Shown: positions 26,301 to 34,775 of the stretch, one piece after another | Numbering within the stretch: position 1 is the first letter of the stretch | Layout: the number at the start of each line of letters is the position of its first letter | Assembly (NCBI GenBank): GCA_965233665.1 | Contig: CBDDTG010000037.1 | Coordinates: 16,697-80,696 of the forward strand | Length of the DNA: 64,000 bases | Source of the DNA: Bacterioplanes sp965233665 | GTDB lineage: Bacteria; Pseudomonadota; Gammaproteobacteria; Pseudomonadales; Oceanobacteraceae | Direction of reading: 5' to 3' | Position numbers and translations under genes: made by a program | Notes under the pieces: generated by a model | Seen by the model: the letters and a program-made list of their open reading frames with translations, nothing else | The model's database searches: none | What the model was told of the DNA's origin: nothing

Positions 26301-29300
26301 TGTACACATTGCTGACCACCGGCGCATCGTTCACACCGGTCAGCGACACCGTGGAGGTTAAGTTCGGCGTGGCCGCGTTGTTGCCGCCATTGGCCGTGCC
26401 GCCACTGTCGGTAACGCCGGTGATGGTCACGACACGATTGCCAGCGGTGGTGGGGTTATCCGAGCTGTTGCGGTAAGTCAGCCCGTCGATCAGGGTTTGC
26501 AGCTGCGCTTCTGACAGCGTGGCACCCGTAAAAGAGACCGTGGCGGTACTGCCAGTCACCGATACATTGGTTGTGAGGCCATTGGTGGCGGTGTTGACCG
26601 AGTTGCCGTTGGTCAGAGCCACATCTGAGCCATCGAACGACAGGATTTCGCTACTGCCGTCGGCGACGTTGGTGACGGTTAGGGTCAGCCCGGTAAAGGT
26701 CTGACTGGTTTCGACGGTATCCGAGCCGATGGTGTTGAACAAATCCTGCGCAGCGCCGCCTTCAACAAAGGTGGGGTTGCCGCCGGTGGCAGTTAGGCTG
26801 GGCGCATCGTTGACATCGGTGAGGCTCACCGTAATGGAACCCGTGCCGTTGGCCGCGCCATCACTGACGGTAAAGTCCAGTTGAACGTTGGCCGCCGGGT
26901 CATTACTGCTGTTGCTGTAGCGAATCGCTTGCAGCACTTCGTTTACCAGCGCCGTGGTGGGCGTGGTGCCGTTGTCGGCAAAGCTCAGTTGCAACTGGCC
27001 ATTGCCGGTATTGGCGATGGTGGCGATCACGTTACCACCAGCGGTCACGGTGCCACCGCCATTAGGGCCACCGGCGACGGTTAAACTGCCACCCGTGAGC
27101 ACACTGATCAAATCTGAGGCATCGGCGCCGCCATTGCGGGCAATCGTAAGGCTGGCGCCGGAATAATCACCGTTGCCGCCGTTTAAAGCATCCAGCTCCT
27201 GATCTGAAATGGTGGCATTGGCATCCAACTGCACCGCCGCAGTGCCTTCGGTATAGCTCGGCGTACCGTCCAGGCCGGTAAACACTGGTGCGTCGTTCAC
27301 CGCATTAATGGTCACACTGGCGGTATCCGAGGCGGTGGAAAACGGCGTTGCATTGCCAGTTGTAGAGGCATTGGCGGTGCCGCCGGCGCTGCCAGAGGAT
27401 TTATCCCAGGCGTGAAAAGTAATGCTGGCCGTGCCGCTGTAATTAGCATCGGGCACAAAGCGAATCAACTGAGTACTGCCGCCGCCCAAACTTCCATCGA
27501 GCAACCGTGCTGTGGCAGTGAGGTCGACGCTGCTGCCAGTGGTGCCGGAAAAGTTGTTCCAGCTGGTACCGTTGTCGGTGCTGTATTGCCAAATACCATT
27601 GGTGTTTTCGACCTGGGTCACGGCAATGGCTTCCACCGCACCGCCATCAACGTCGGTAATCGAGCCATCGACCACCATAGTAGCCACGCTGGTGCCTGGA
27701 TTATTGGCATTGTTGGCACCGTCGTCATCGCCATCGGCGCCAGAACCATCGTCGTCACCGGCGTCTTCGTCGACGGCGGTTAAAATCGGCGACTGGCCGG
27801 CATCCAAACTTGGTGCATCGTTAACAGCGGTGATGTCGGCGTTGACGCTGCCGAGGGCAACATTGCCCGAGCCGTCGCCGTCATTGGCGGTGATGGTGAA
27901 AGTAGAGGCGTCGTTGCCACTGTCGTTGCTAGCCCCCGTCCACTGGATGTTGCTGGCCGTGTCTAGATAGGTGTTGATGTCTGCAGCCGTCCCGACGAGC
28001 GTAATCGTAGTGGCGTTGACCAATGTTTCCGTGACACCGCCGCCAACACCGGCGCCATCGGCTGGGGTGGCAAAAGTGCCCTCGCTCGCCGTGAGCGTCA
28101 CGGTGAGGGTGGCGCTGTCCACATCGGCAAAGGAGACGGGCGACAGATCCACATTGCCCTGGGTGTCTTCGCTAAAGGTGAGATCGGTCGGCAGTCCTGT
28201 TGCCGTCGGGTCATCATTGGCCGGGGTGATATCGGCGTTGATGGTGCCAAGGGCGACATCACCGGAGCCGTCTCCGTCATTGGCGGTGATGGTAAAGGTG
28301 GAGGCATCGTTGCCACTGTCGTTGGAGGCTCCCGTCCACTGAACGTTGCTAGCCGTGTCCAGATAGGTGTTGATGTCTGCAGCCGTTCCGACGAGCGTGA
28401 TCGTGGTAGCGTTGACCAATGTTTCCGTGACACCACCACCAACACCGGCGCCATCGGCGGGAGTAGCGAAGGTGCCTTCGCTGGCCGTGAGGGTGACGGT
28501 GACGTTGCCGCTGTCCACATCCGCGAAGGCCGCAGCAGACAGATCCACATTGCCTTGGGTATCTTCCGTAAACGTAATGTCGCTCACCAGCCCTGTCACT
28601 GTCGGATCATCGTTCACCGCAGAGATGTTAATGGTGACGGTATCGGCCGTGCCATTAGAGGTGCCATCGTTGGGCGTCACCGTCAGCGTGGCGGCGGTGG
28701 TGTCGTTTGATGCGGTGGTAAAGAGGATGTTGCTGGTATTATCGAGAAAGATATTTAAATCTGCCTCTCCTCCCGCCAGCGTCATGCTGTTGGTGCCTGA
28801 GCCGGCCACGGTGACGCCACTGGCGGTGCCATTGCCACCCAGCGCCGCAAGGGTGCCGCGATCGACGCTCAGTGTCAGAGTAATGGGGTCGTCCAGCTCA
28901 GCGTCGGAGATGTTATAGGCGGACAAATCAATCGCCGTGGCAACGTCTTCGGTGGCGGTGTCATCGGCGGGTGTACCGCCAAGGCTGGGGGCGGTGTTAG
29001 GCGCGATGGCGGTATCAATAATAATATTATTGATTGCCATATAGCCGCCGCCATCATTAAAAAATATGCGCACTTCATCGACATATTCGTACAAGCTATT
29101 GCCGGACACATCCTGAGTCACACGCGAACCGTTGTCATTGGCGTTAAAGCTGACGGTGCTACCGCCGACCATAGCTCCATCGCGATAAGCAACGATACTC
29201 ATCGCTTCGCCACCGACCGGTTGGCCACCCCAGTCGTACATTTCAAAGCCGTTAAACTTAAACTCGGAGCCATCGCTGCTTTTAACGGCCATGCCCCCCC

Positions 29301-30024
29301 AATCGCTAAAGTACGAATTAAAGTCGACGGTGACACCGCTAAAGCCGTCACCACTGGCTAAGTCGGTATTGCTAAACCAGTTAATACTGTTGGTTTTAGT
29401 GCCATTGGAGTCATCAATGTTCAGTACTTGAATGGTGATGCCGGCGATATCGGAACTGCCACCTTCACCGTCTTCTGCAATTGCGTCGCTATCCCAGTTA
29501 CCATCATCGGAGGAAAAGGTCAGTGTGGTGGCGGCCAACTGATGGTGATACTGATTGGCAGCAATGGCTTGGCTGGTTAATTCGATGGGCCCATGGTCCA
29601 ACCGCCAGTTCGGTCCATTTTCCGACAGCCCGATAATCTCGCTCGCTGCCGCAACTGGGCGCTGTAAGAGTTGTGATAATTGCTGGATAAATAACTGACC
29701 GGCCTCACCACGTGCGACTTCACAGCCATACAGCAAAACCCCATGATGAATCTGCTCGCCTAACTGCTCTAATGGCGCTGCTAAATCGGTTAATGAGGTT
29801 AGATCAAGTTTGCTGTTGCCAATGTGTAGCTGCCCAGGCTCTGCGTGGCAAAAAATATGCAGGTAACGGGTGCCGCCCAGCGCCTGTAACTGCTGGATCA
29901 AGCCCTTCAGGCTATCGCCATCTTGAGTGAGATAAACTGGAGCTAGACCGTTTAAGCTGGCGGCGCTAGCAATAATGTCTGCATCCGCTAGATGCGGGTC
30001 GATCACTGCAATTCCTGTTTGCAT
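23350..30024 (-). CDS. Giant RTX-type adhesin with DUF4347, cadherin-like repeats and DUF4214
   Basis: About 2224 residues. The start is the ATG at 30024, which has GGGGAG 7 nt upstream; the ATG at 30039 overlaps that site. DUF4347 comes first (HIFCHAEPG with His60, LLYGCEVARGEAG with Cys101), then a Ser/Asn-rich beta module (~170-350). About a dozen cadherin/Ig-like repeats (~355-1780) are joined by NDAP/NDDP linkers, with an Asp-rich stretch (DEDAGDDDGSGADGDDD). Two adjacent repeats are nearly identical (396 bp each). The conserved pre-RTX module, RTX nonapeptides and DUF4214 end match the giant gene at 18952-22506. It is a probable type I-secreted, calcium-stabilised surface or matrix protein. 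Long open frames on the opposite strand are artefacts of its composition. Confidence 0.88.
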   Translation of the reverse strand: MQTGIAVIDPHLADADIIASAASLNGLAPVYLTQDGDSLKGLIQQLQALGGTRYLHIFCHAEPGQLHIGNSKLDLTSLTDLAAPLEQLGEQIHHGVLLYGCEVARGEAGQLFIQQLSQLLQRPVAAASEIIGLSENGPNWRLDHGPIELTSQAIAANQYHHQLAATTLTFSSDDGNWDSDAIAEDGEGGSSDIAGITIQVLNIDDSNGTKTNSINWFSNTDLASGDGFSGVTVDFNSYFSDWGGMAVKSSDGSEFKFNGFEMYDWGGQPVGGEAMSIVAYRDGAMVGGSTVSFNANDNGSRVTQDVSGNSLYEYVDEVRIFFNDGGGYMAINNIIIDTAIAPNTAPSLGGTPADDTATEDVATAIDLSAYNISDAELDDPITLTLSVDRGTLAALGGNGTASGVTVAGSGTNSMTLAGGEADLNIFLDNTSNILFTTASNDTTAATLTVTPNDGTSNGTADTVTINISAVNDDPTVTGLVSDITFTEDTQGNVDLSAAAFADVDSGNVTVTLTASEGTFATPADGAGVGGGVTETLVNATTITLVGTAADINTYLDTASNVQWTGASNDSGNDASTFTITANDGDGSGDVALGTINADITPANDDPTATGLPTDLTFSEDTQGNVDLSPVSFADVDSATLTVTLTASEGTFATPADGAGVGGGVTETLVNATTITLVGTAADINTYLDTASNIQWTGASNDSGNDASTFTITANDGDGSGNVALGSVNADITAVNDAPSLDAGQSPILTAVDEDAGDDDGSGADGDDDGANNANNPGTSVATMVVDGSITDVDGGAVEAIAVTQVENTNGIWQYSTDNGTSWNNFSGTTGSSVDLTATARLLDGSLGGGSTQLIRFVPDANYSGTASITFHAWDKSSGSAGGTANASTTGNATPFSTASDTASVTINAVNDAPVFTGLDGTPSYTEGTAAVQLDANATISDQELDALNGGNGDYSGASLTIARNGGADASDLISVLTGGSLTVAGGPNGGGTVTAGGNVIATIANTGNGQLQLSFADNGTTPTTALVNEVLQAIRYSNSSNDPAANVQLDFTVSDGAANGTGSITVSLTDVNDAPSLTATGGNPTFVEGGAAQDLFNTIGSDTVETSQTFTGLTLTVTNVADGSSEILSFDGSDVALTNGNSVNTATNGLTTNVSVTGSTATVSFTGATLSEAQLQTLIDGLTYRNSSDNPTTAGNRVVTITGVTDSGGTANGGNNAATPNLTSTVSLTGVNDAPVVSNVYTETSQVVAGNGAQALSGFADAAVANSDSADYNGGFVTLAQTSGTANGNWFVDGTTVTSGGDASVSAGETVLVTGTAIGTVDVTDDGQGGNDFTINFGANATDARVQTLLQQLQYEAPSALGDRDFTLTLNDADGTANGGDADDSGSFTISVTPNPPVIGNLDSDSVNASEGGGTVLLDAGSNATLTDADSVDLNGGTITVSVTNNADAASDVLSVDTSGVVSLAGTTAGSNVSVSGTVIGTLVNNIAAGNDFAVNLSALSTPALVQSLLRALTFEATGESPAESTRTVNITVSDGQGSGSADVSVAVTAVNDAPQLAGLISDVSFTEDTAANLDLSAATLSDVDTVGSVTLTLTASAGTLSATSGGGVTIGGSASAALTLTGTIADIDSYLNGANITHAPGENLAGNDAATVSLSVNDGGTNTALGSVNIDITPVNDAPTAADDTVDISYNGTHTFTAADFGFSDVDLGDSLQSVRIDTVPAAGILTLNGNAVNNGDVISVADINATLLQFSPTSGESGAAYATLAFSVNDGTVFAAASNTLTFDVATAPTTPNNPDPNAPDSTELIDGTTVEKRTGTENGQQVSKITIGPISSDRQDTDSSSNLADIPLHFDGDNQPVTTLRLPGGIGATARANETAIDQTSFRDGLYLLRDSAPASDWFSMINGMDQWLNGIGAGWLNQVTFTSDSNEAPSEPIKISGVEGDKTEVMVIDASQLPAGTIIDLDNIEFAIIVGDVAVRGGSGSNVVFAGSGNQNIVLGAEDDELHGGDGNDTIGSEGGDDRLFGDDGNDTLFGGSGSDTLHGGQDSDVIIISGNRDNYLVERENAVTRISHINNLNETDTLINVETLRFSDQDIIINYDQDHDWLAALYMQLLGRQADIGGFQYWTNLIDQGASVGDIVNGFLYSQEFIERWDINPGEMNSDQTLELYYNTLLGRDSDQAGFASWQQYLQAGATEDDVLYGFVMSAEMQQYHQSAEQWDFLI
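23360..23430 (-). repeat. 71-bp perfect inverted repeat, right copy
   Basis: Partner of 22426-22496 on the opposite strand, in the C-terminal codons of the second giant gene. Together the two copies bracket the VC0807-family gene. Confidence 0.9.
27831..28622 (-). repeat. Two tandem 396-bp repeats within the second giant gene
   Basis: Units 27831-28226 and 28227-28622 encode two 132-residue cadherin-like repeats that are nearly identical, with long exact stretches (for example around GTTGATGTCTGCAGCCGT). Neighbouring repeats are far more diverged, so this is a recent duplication or a homogenised pair. Confidence 0.85.
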
Positions 30025-30204
30025 GGCATCACTCCCCATACCTTATTCTTCCCCAAATACGGTGGATTATTTTTATGCTGCTGTAGACAGTGTAGTCAGC
30101 CTTTTTAGCTAAATAGCAGTCGCTTAATGATCTAAGAACATACCCATGCAGATATATGGTTTCATGACATTTCCTTTACGTTTTGTTATCCACTTACAAT
30201 AAGT

Positions 30205-30906
30205 TTAGTCTCTGCTGGGGTAGACCCCTTGAACGGCAATACAGTGCAGCAGACCGAGCTGCGGTGGGAGGTGAAAAAAAGGTCTAGATCCGCCTGTTGC
30301 TTTGACGGTCACCGTGCCACTGGGAGTGACCTCTGTAGCTGACATAGCACTGACACTGCCTTTAATATCACCCACTTCCTTACCGCTACCGTCTGACCAA
30401 ATAGCGGCAGAGGCTGGCCCAGACTCTGGAGATTCTGTTAACCGACCGGAATCAGGTTTTGTCGAGTTGCTGCCAGAGTCAGCGTATACCGGGATTGTTA
30501 CGCTGGTTTGATTAAAGGACACGTCAGATGAGTTGCCCTTGAAAATCACTTGGTGTGTGTGGGCGGGTAAGTGTTCGGGTTGCAGTATGGTCTCTTCTGA
30601 TCCGCGCATTTGTCCCCGCACAACGTTAGATAACCCACGTCCTTGGCCGCTGCCAACGCTGGAGCGACCACGCAGGTCTGGCAATCCAAAGGTGCTGACA
30701 CCGTCACCGCCGTAAGTGCTGCCGATTAAAGAATACAATGTGGCATTAGCGCTAATGGGCAGCGTTTGTCCTCTTGCTTCGACATAGTTAACAGGGCAGT
30801 AGTTAGCCGCTGTGACGCAAATGGAGCCTATTAGGGGCTCAGTATTGCAGGTGGCGTAACTTAGCCAGGGCATAAGGCAAGTGGCTAGGACAATTTTGAT
30901 TTTCAT
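30205..30906 (-). CDS. Exported tail-collar-domain protein, third of three
   Basis: A 233-residue protein with a signal peptide (MKIKIVLATCLMPWLSYA) and a phage tail-collar-type domain (PF07484-like). The start at 30906 has AGGAG 7 nt upstream. The family segment carries EPLIGSICVTAANYCPVNY, LYSLIGSTYGGDGVSTFGLP and DLRGRSSVG, with three conserved Cys in the first 35 mature residues and one near the C-terminus. Such proteins are known outside phages as microcystin-dependent (MdpB-like) proteins. It is 26 nt downstream of its paralogue, and no phage genes are near. It is presumably secreted or surface-exposed, role unknown. Confidence 0.8.
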   Translation of the reverse strand: MKIKIVLATCLMPWLSYATCNTEPLIGSICVTAANYCPVNYVEARGQTLPISANATLYSLIGSTYGGDGVSTFGLPDLRGRSSVGSGQGRGLSNVVRGQMRGSEETILQPEHLPAHTHQVIFKGNSSDVSFNQTSVTIPVYADSGSNSTKPDSGRLTESPESGPASAAIWSDGSGKEVGDIKGSVSAMSATEVTPSGTVTVKATGGSRPFFHLPPQLGLLHCIAVQGVYPSRD

Positions 30907-30932
30907 AAACACGCTCCTGTGTATTGGATAAA

Positions 30933-31652
30933 TCAAAGGTTACGAGGTGGATACTGGCCATCAACCACCACGCAGTACTGCAACCCCAGTTGCGGTGGTA
31001 ATCGTTCGAGGTCTATTGGTTGGTGATCTGGTGTTATCTGAATAGCCGATCCAGTGCTGGTCAAACTAGCCTTAATGGCTAGGTGGTTTGTTACCCAGAA
31101 GCCGGCAATATTTCCCGGTGCAGACGACCAAATTGCGGCTGAGGTGGGGCCGGAGTCGGCAGAGCTGGCTAGGTAGCTAATAGCGCTTGGTTTGGTAGAA
31201 GTCGCGCTGGTATGGCGATAGGTGGGAATAGAAATCGACAAGGGAATTGCTGGCACGGTTACAGTATCGCCGGAAAAAGTGGCTTGATGGGTATGCATAG
31301 GCGTTTCTGAGTTGATCAACTGGTATGACTCTATACCACGCCACTCGCCGATATATATTGGCCAATCGCCGCCATAGTTCACTCCAACTGGGGTGCGACC
31401 TCTTAAATCAGGCACGGCAAAAACAGCTCTTCCGTCTCCACCGAAGTTTGTCCCAAGTAACGAAAATAGGACGTAATATTCAGCGGTCGGCAATAATTGG
31501 CCATCTGCTGGCACAGTGCCACGTGGGCAAAAGGCGTTGGCTGTGGCGCAAATGGAGCCGGTATAACTCTGACTCATATCACCGCAGGCTAAAGCCGCAG
31601 GAGTGAAGTGGGTTACTGCGAGTGCTATTGCGATGCTGTTGATGCGCTTCAT
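30933..31652 (-). CDS. Exported tail-collar-domain protein, second of three
   Basis: A 239-residue paralogue of the neighbouring genes. The start at 31652 has GGGAG 8 nt upstream and begins a signal peptide (MKRINSIAIALAVTHFTPAALA). The domain carries SYTGSICATANAFCPRG, VLFSLLGTNFGGDGRAVFAV and PDLRGRTPVGVNYGG. The central loop is the most diverged of the three, and the C-terminus keeps LPPQLGLQYCVVVDGQYPPR. It is the middle gene of a minus-strand cluster. Confidence 0.8.
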   Translation of the reverse strand: MKRINSIAIALAVTHFTPAALACGDMSQSYTGSICATANAFCPRGTVPADGQLLPTAEYYVLFSLLGTNFGGDGRAVFAVPDLRGRTPVGVNYGGDWPIYIGEWRGIESYQLINSETPMHTHQATFSGDTVTVPAIPLSISIPTYRHTSATSTKPSAISYLASSADSGPTSAAIWSSAPGNIAGFWVTNHLAIKASLTSTGSAIQITPDHQPIDLERLPPQLGLQYCVVVDGQYPPRNL

Positions 31653-31828
31653 GGTAGGAACTCCCTGATCCTTCAAACCTAATCCATCAAATATGAGCCG
31701 TTGTAGGCACGTTGGGTCTTACTATAAAGACTGAGAACTCATAGCTGGGAAGCAATCGTGTTACCGCACCTTACCGCTACAGGCAGCCTTGCCAGGCCGG
31801 GCTATGCCGGCCTAGGCTGTCGATAAAG

Positions 31829-32521
31829 CTAGTCGCGTGGTGGAAACAAGCCGACCAAGGCTACGCAATAGCGCATCCCCGTCTGCGGCGGGCGACTATC
31901 GAATGACTGGCTACCGCCTGTGTTGCCAACTGTTACTGCACCGGTCACGGCACCGCTGGCACTAATGCCACCGACTTGTGCTGCGGTTTCAGTATTTTCT
32001 GCTGCCCAGATGGCAGCGGCATTCGGGCCACCTGGCGATGCTGCCAGATAATTCTGGCTGTCGCTGGGTGTCGTTACGTTGGAGCCCGAGTTGGGTACCA
32101 CAGGGATGGATACATCTATTGCGACTGGGCTTGAAACTGTAGCACTGTGGGTATGGCTGGGCAGGTTGAGTAAGTTGAGCGTAATGGACTCTCGCCCTGG
32201 CATGGCACCTTGACGAATGTTTTGCAAACCAGGACCGGTGCCGATCCCAACGGGTGTGCGTCCCCTTAGATCGGGCAGGCCAAAGGTCGTTCTGCCATCT
32301 CCCCCGTAATTAGTTCCGAGCAGCGAAAACAGTGCGGAGTAGCTGGAAATCGCTAAGAGTTGGCCGTTTGCTTCGGCAAATCCTCTAGGGCAAAAAGTCG
32401 CCGCCGTCATACACATAGAACCGATATAAGGCTCTGGCACGCAGTTGGCTTGGGTGAGGTGGGTAAAGGATAATGACGCCATTGTCGTCATGAGAATGGC
32501 AGATTTGCTGATCACGTTCAT
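31829..32521 (-). CDS. Exported tail-collar-domain protein, first of three
   Basis: A 230-residue paralogue with a signal peptide (MNVISKSAILMTTMASLSFTHLTQA). Mature sequence begins NCVPEPYIGSMCMTAATFCP, then GGDGRTTFGLPDLRGRTPVG and RPPQTGMRYCVALVGLFPPR. All three proteins share a Ser/Asn-rich variable middle (for example PNSGSNVTTPSDSQNYLA) and the spacing of four Cys, which suggests conserved disulfides in an oxidising compartment. It is separated from the second gene by 176 nt, where only a GC-rich palindrome (31794-31815) is notable. Confidence 0.8.
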   Translation of the reverse strand: MNVISKSAILMTTMASLSFTHLTQANCVPEPYIGSMCMTAATFCPRGFAEANGQLLAISSYSALFSLLGTNYGGDGRTTFGLPDLRGRTPVGIGTGPGLQNIRQGAMPGRESITLNLLNLPSHTHSATVSSPVAIDVSIPVVPNSGSNVTTPSDSQNYLAASPGGPNAAAIWAAENTETAAQVGGISASGAVTGAVTVGNTGGSQSFDSRPPQTGMRYCVALVGLFPPRD

Positions 32522-32684
32522 AAAGCGTTCCGTCCTGTGGTTGAGTTGAGTGGCAGCAACTCAGTGACGGATGCTTGTTGAGACATGTCCATGCTGGTGT
32601 GCAAAAACAGTTCTAACGGCTGAATAACTGACCTGGTTGGCCAGATTGAATTTGCTCTTAAAAAGTTCTAATGAGAGGGGGAGC

Positions 32685-32710
32685 GCGCACGAAGGGAGAA
32701 ATCCGTGCGC
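32685..32710 (-). terminator. Possible hairpin downstream of lipA
   Basis: A 7-bp stem GCGCACG/CGTGCGC with a 12-nt loop lies just after the lipA stop on the minus strand. No clear U-tract follows, so it is only a weak candidate. Confidence 0.3.
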
Positions 32711-32716
32711 TGAAGG

Positions 32717-33745
32717 TTAACTAACGGTAGTGATGGGAATGCGCCCAGCGGGAACGTCTGGCAGCTCAATGCCCAGATTATTTTGCTCAAATACCTTATC
32801 GGCACGATAGCTAGAACGCACCATAGGGCCTGAGGCCACTTCCATAAAGCCCTTTTCCAGCCCCACATCGCGGTAATGATTGAACTGCTCAGGAGTAACG
32901 TAGCGATCCACAGGCAAGTGGTTCTTGGTGGGGCGTAAATACTGGCCCAAAGTTAAAATATCCACACCAATGGCTCTGAGCTCGTCCATGGTTTGATAAA
33001 TTTCTTCGTCGGTCTCGCCGATGCCCACCATCAAACTGGTTTTTACCAATACGTTTGGGTTGTGCCGCTTGGCAAAGGCCAACACATTCAGGGTTTGCTC
33101 ATAGCCAGCACGTGGGTCACGCACAACGTGCGTTAGGCGCTCAACGGTTTCGACGTTTTGGGCAAACACATCCAGACCTGAATCCACCACTTTGGCGACG
33201 TGCTCTTCAATGCCATCAAAGTCGGGCGTCAGTGCTTCGACCTTAACTTTTGGGGTGCGTTGCTTAATCGCAGAGACACAGGCGGCATAGTGAGCGGCAC
33301 CACCGTCGTCGAGGTCGTCACGATCCACAGAGGTTAAAACGATATAGCGCAAACCCATCAGTTCAACGGACTCGGCGACGTTTGCCGGTTCGTCTTGGTC
33401 TAGCCAGCCATTGGGATTGCCAGTATCGACGGCACAAAACTTACAGGCACGGGTGCAAACCGAGCCCATCACCATGATGGTGGCGGTACCGTTATTCCAG
33501 CATTCGCCCATATTGGGGCAGTGGGACTCTTCGCACACGGTGCTTAAGCGATGCTCGCGTACATTGGCTTTGACTTCTTCAAAGCGTTGCCCGCCTGGGA
33601 TTTTTGCACGTAGCCATTTGGGCTTGCGGCCAACGGGCATCTCCTCGCTGTGGTTACGGGCTTTGATGCCGTCTTTAATGGCACTGAAGCCATGTTCGCT
33701 TTGGAACTTGCTGCCACTGCGAATGGGCGTGGAGTCTTTACTCAT
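32717..33745 (-). CDS. lipA: Lipoyl synthase
   Basis: A radical-SAM enzyme of 342 residues that inserts two sulfur atoms into protein-bound octanoyl groups to make the lipoyl cofactor. The start at 33745 (MSKDSTPIRSG) is preferred; the reading from 33814 adds an atypical hydrophobic lead. The radical-SAM cluster motif is CTRACKFC, and the auxiliary cluster Cys lie in CEESHCPNMGEC. The C-terminal RSSYRADK supplies the Ser ligand of the auxiliary cluster. lipB is not adjacent, unlike in many relatives. Confidence 0.96.
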   Translation of the reverse strand: MSKDSTPIRSGSKFQSEHGFSAIKDGIKARNHSEEMPVGRKPKWLRAKIPGGQRFEEVKANVREHRLSTVCEESHCPNMGECWNNGTATIMVMGSVCTRACKFCAVDTGNPNGWLDQDEPANVAESVELMGLRYIVLTSVDRDDLDDGGAAHYAACVSAIKQRTPKVKVEALTPDFDGIEEHVAKVVDSGLDVFAQNVETVERLTHVVRDPRAGYEQTLNVLAFAKRHNPNVLVKTSLMVGIGETDEEIYQTMDELRAIGVDILTLGQYLRPTKNHLPVDRYVTPEQFNHYRDVGLEKGFMEVASGPMVRSSYRADKVFEQNNLGIELPDVPAGRIPITTVS

Positions 33746-33882
33746 GAAGTCTGTGGATACCTCTAAGCACGGTAATGCAATCATGCATAAGAATACCATG
33801 ATGGCCAGTGCCATGCCGAGTTGGCAAAACGTCGCAAGTAAGATTGTCGTCGCCTTGGCAAACCCCGCAGAGGAGGGGGTGT

Positions 33883-34644
33883 TCAGTTGCGCTTAGCCAC
33901 CAAGGTGCTGTGGCGGCTGTCGTACTCGAAGGTGTCCCACTCCCAGTGATTAAACAGTTCGCTGAGTTGCGCGCTACCAATCAGTCGGCTCATACCTTGA
34001 TCGAAGTGCTGAGCCAAAGTTCGGCCGCGCTCCGTATCGGCGAAGGCAATGTAGATGGGGTGTGCATCGACGGTGAATACTGACCACTGTTGCGGATCCA
34101 GTTGCCCTTGTTCCACTTCACTCCACAAGCTGTTGCGGGCATTAATCATGACATCGATATCGCCCTTTTTGAGGTGGTGTAACAACTGTTGCTGGTGCCG
34201 TAAACGATGAGGACGTAAGAATTCATCCTCCGCGCCATCAATGCGATAGCCACGCACTTTGCCAACATGCAGCCCTTTGAGTGCTTCCCACCCTTGCCAC
34301 TGCAACTGGCCTTTACGGAACACCACGGAAATGACATCGCTATCGAGATGCCATTCTGGCAATACGAGGCCGTGCTCTTCAGCTTCGCGCTGATAAACAC
34401 CCACGACGGCATCCGCTTGGCGATAGCGCACCATGCCAACGGCGCGTGTGTAGGGGGCGGTTTCAGGTTGGACTTCAATGCCTTGCGGTTCAAATACTGC
34501 TCGCAGCATGTCCCAATACAAGCCACTGCCATCGGCATGAGTGGCTTTGTCACGGTCTTCTGCGGTGATGTGGATAACAGCTGGTGTCTCTGACCAGGCC
34601 AGATTGGTCATGAGCAGCAAACTGATCAATGAAAATAAGCGCAT
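33883..34644 (-). CDS. Periplasmic solute-binding protein, family 3-like
   Basis: A 253-residue exported protein. The ATG at 34644 has GGAG 7 nt upstream and starts a signal peptide (MRLFSLISLLLMTNLAWS). The mature part resembles extracellular solute-binding proteins of family 3: GLYWDMLRAVFEPQGIEV, RAVGMVRYRQADAVVGVY and GKVRGYRIDG. No permease or ATPase gene is adjacent, so the ligand and partner are unknown; such orphans can also serve as sensors. It is a single gene upstream of lipA on the same strand, with 137 nt between. Confidence 0.75.
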   Translation of the reverse strand: MRLFSLISLLLMTNLAWSETPAVIHITAEDRDKATHADGSGLYWDMLRAVFEPQGIEVQPETAPYTRAVGMVRYRQADAVVGVYQREAEEHGLVLPEWHLDSDVISVVFRKGQLQWQGWEALKGLHVGKVRGYRIDGAEDEFLRPHRLRHQQQLLHHLKKGDIDVMINARNSLWSEVEQGQLDPQQWSVFTVDAHPIYIAFADTERGRTLAQHFDQGMSRLIGSAQLSELFNHWEWDTFEYDSRHSTLVAKRN

Positions 34645-34775
34645 AGCCAAGCTCCTTTTTCAGGCCCCCATCTGGGTAGAGCTCCAGCGTAGCGCTGAGG
34701 AAAATTATTGACCTGGTCTGACTAGTGCAAAAGTTGTAGGAAAATCCCCCAGCACACTGTGAGAAGGCCTGTTAT

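Noticed and set aside
30205..32521. Prophage remnant, suggested by tail-collar domains
   Set aside because: All three proteins have signal peptides and stand in a tandem family; no capsid, portal, terminase, integrase or att site is seen.
33746..33814. LipA start at 33814
   Set aside because: It would add a hydrophobic lead not found in LipA; the usual start begins at 33745.
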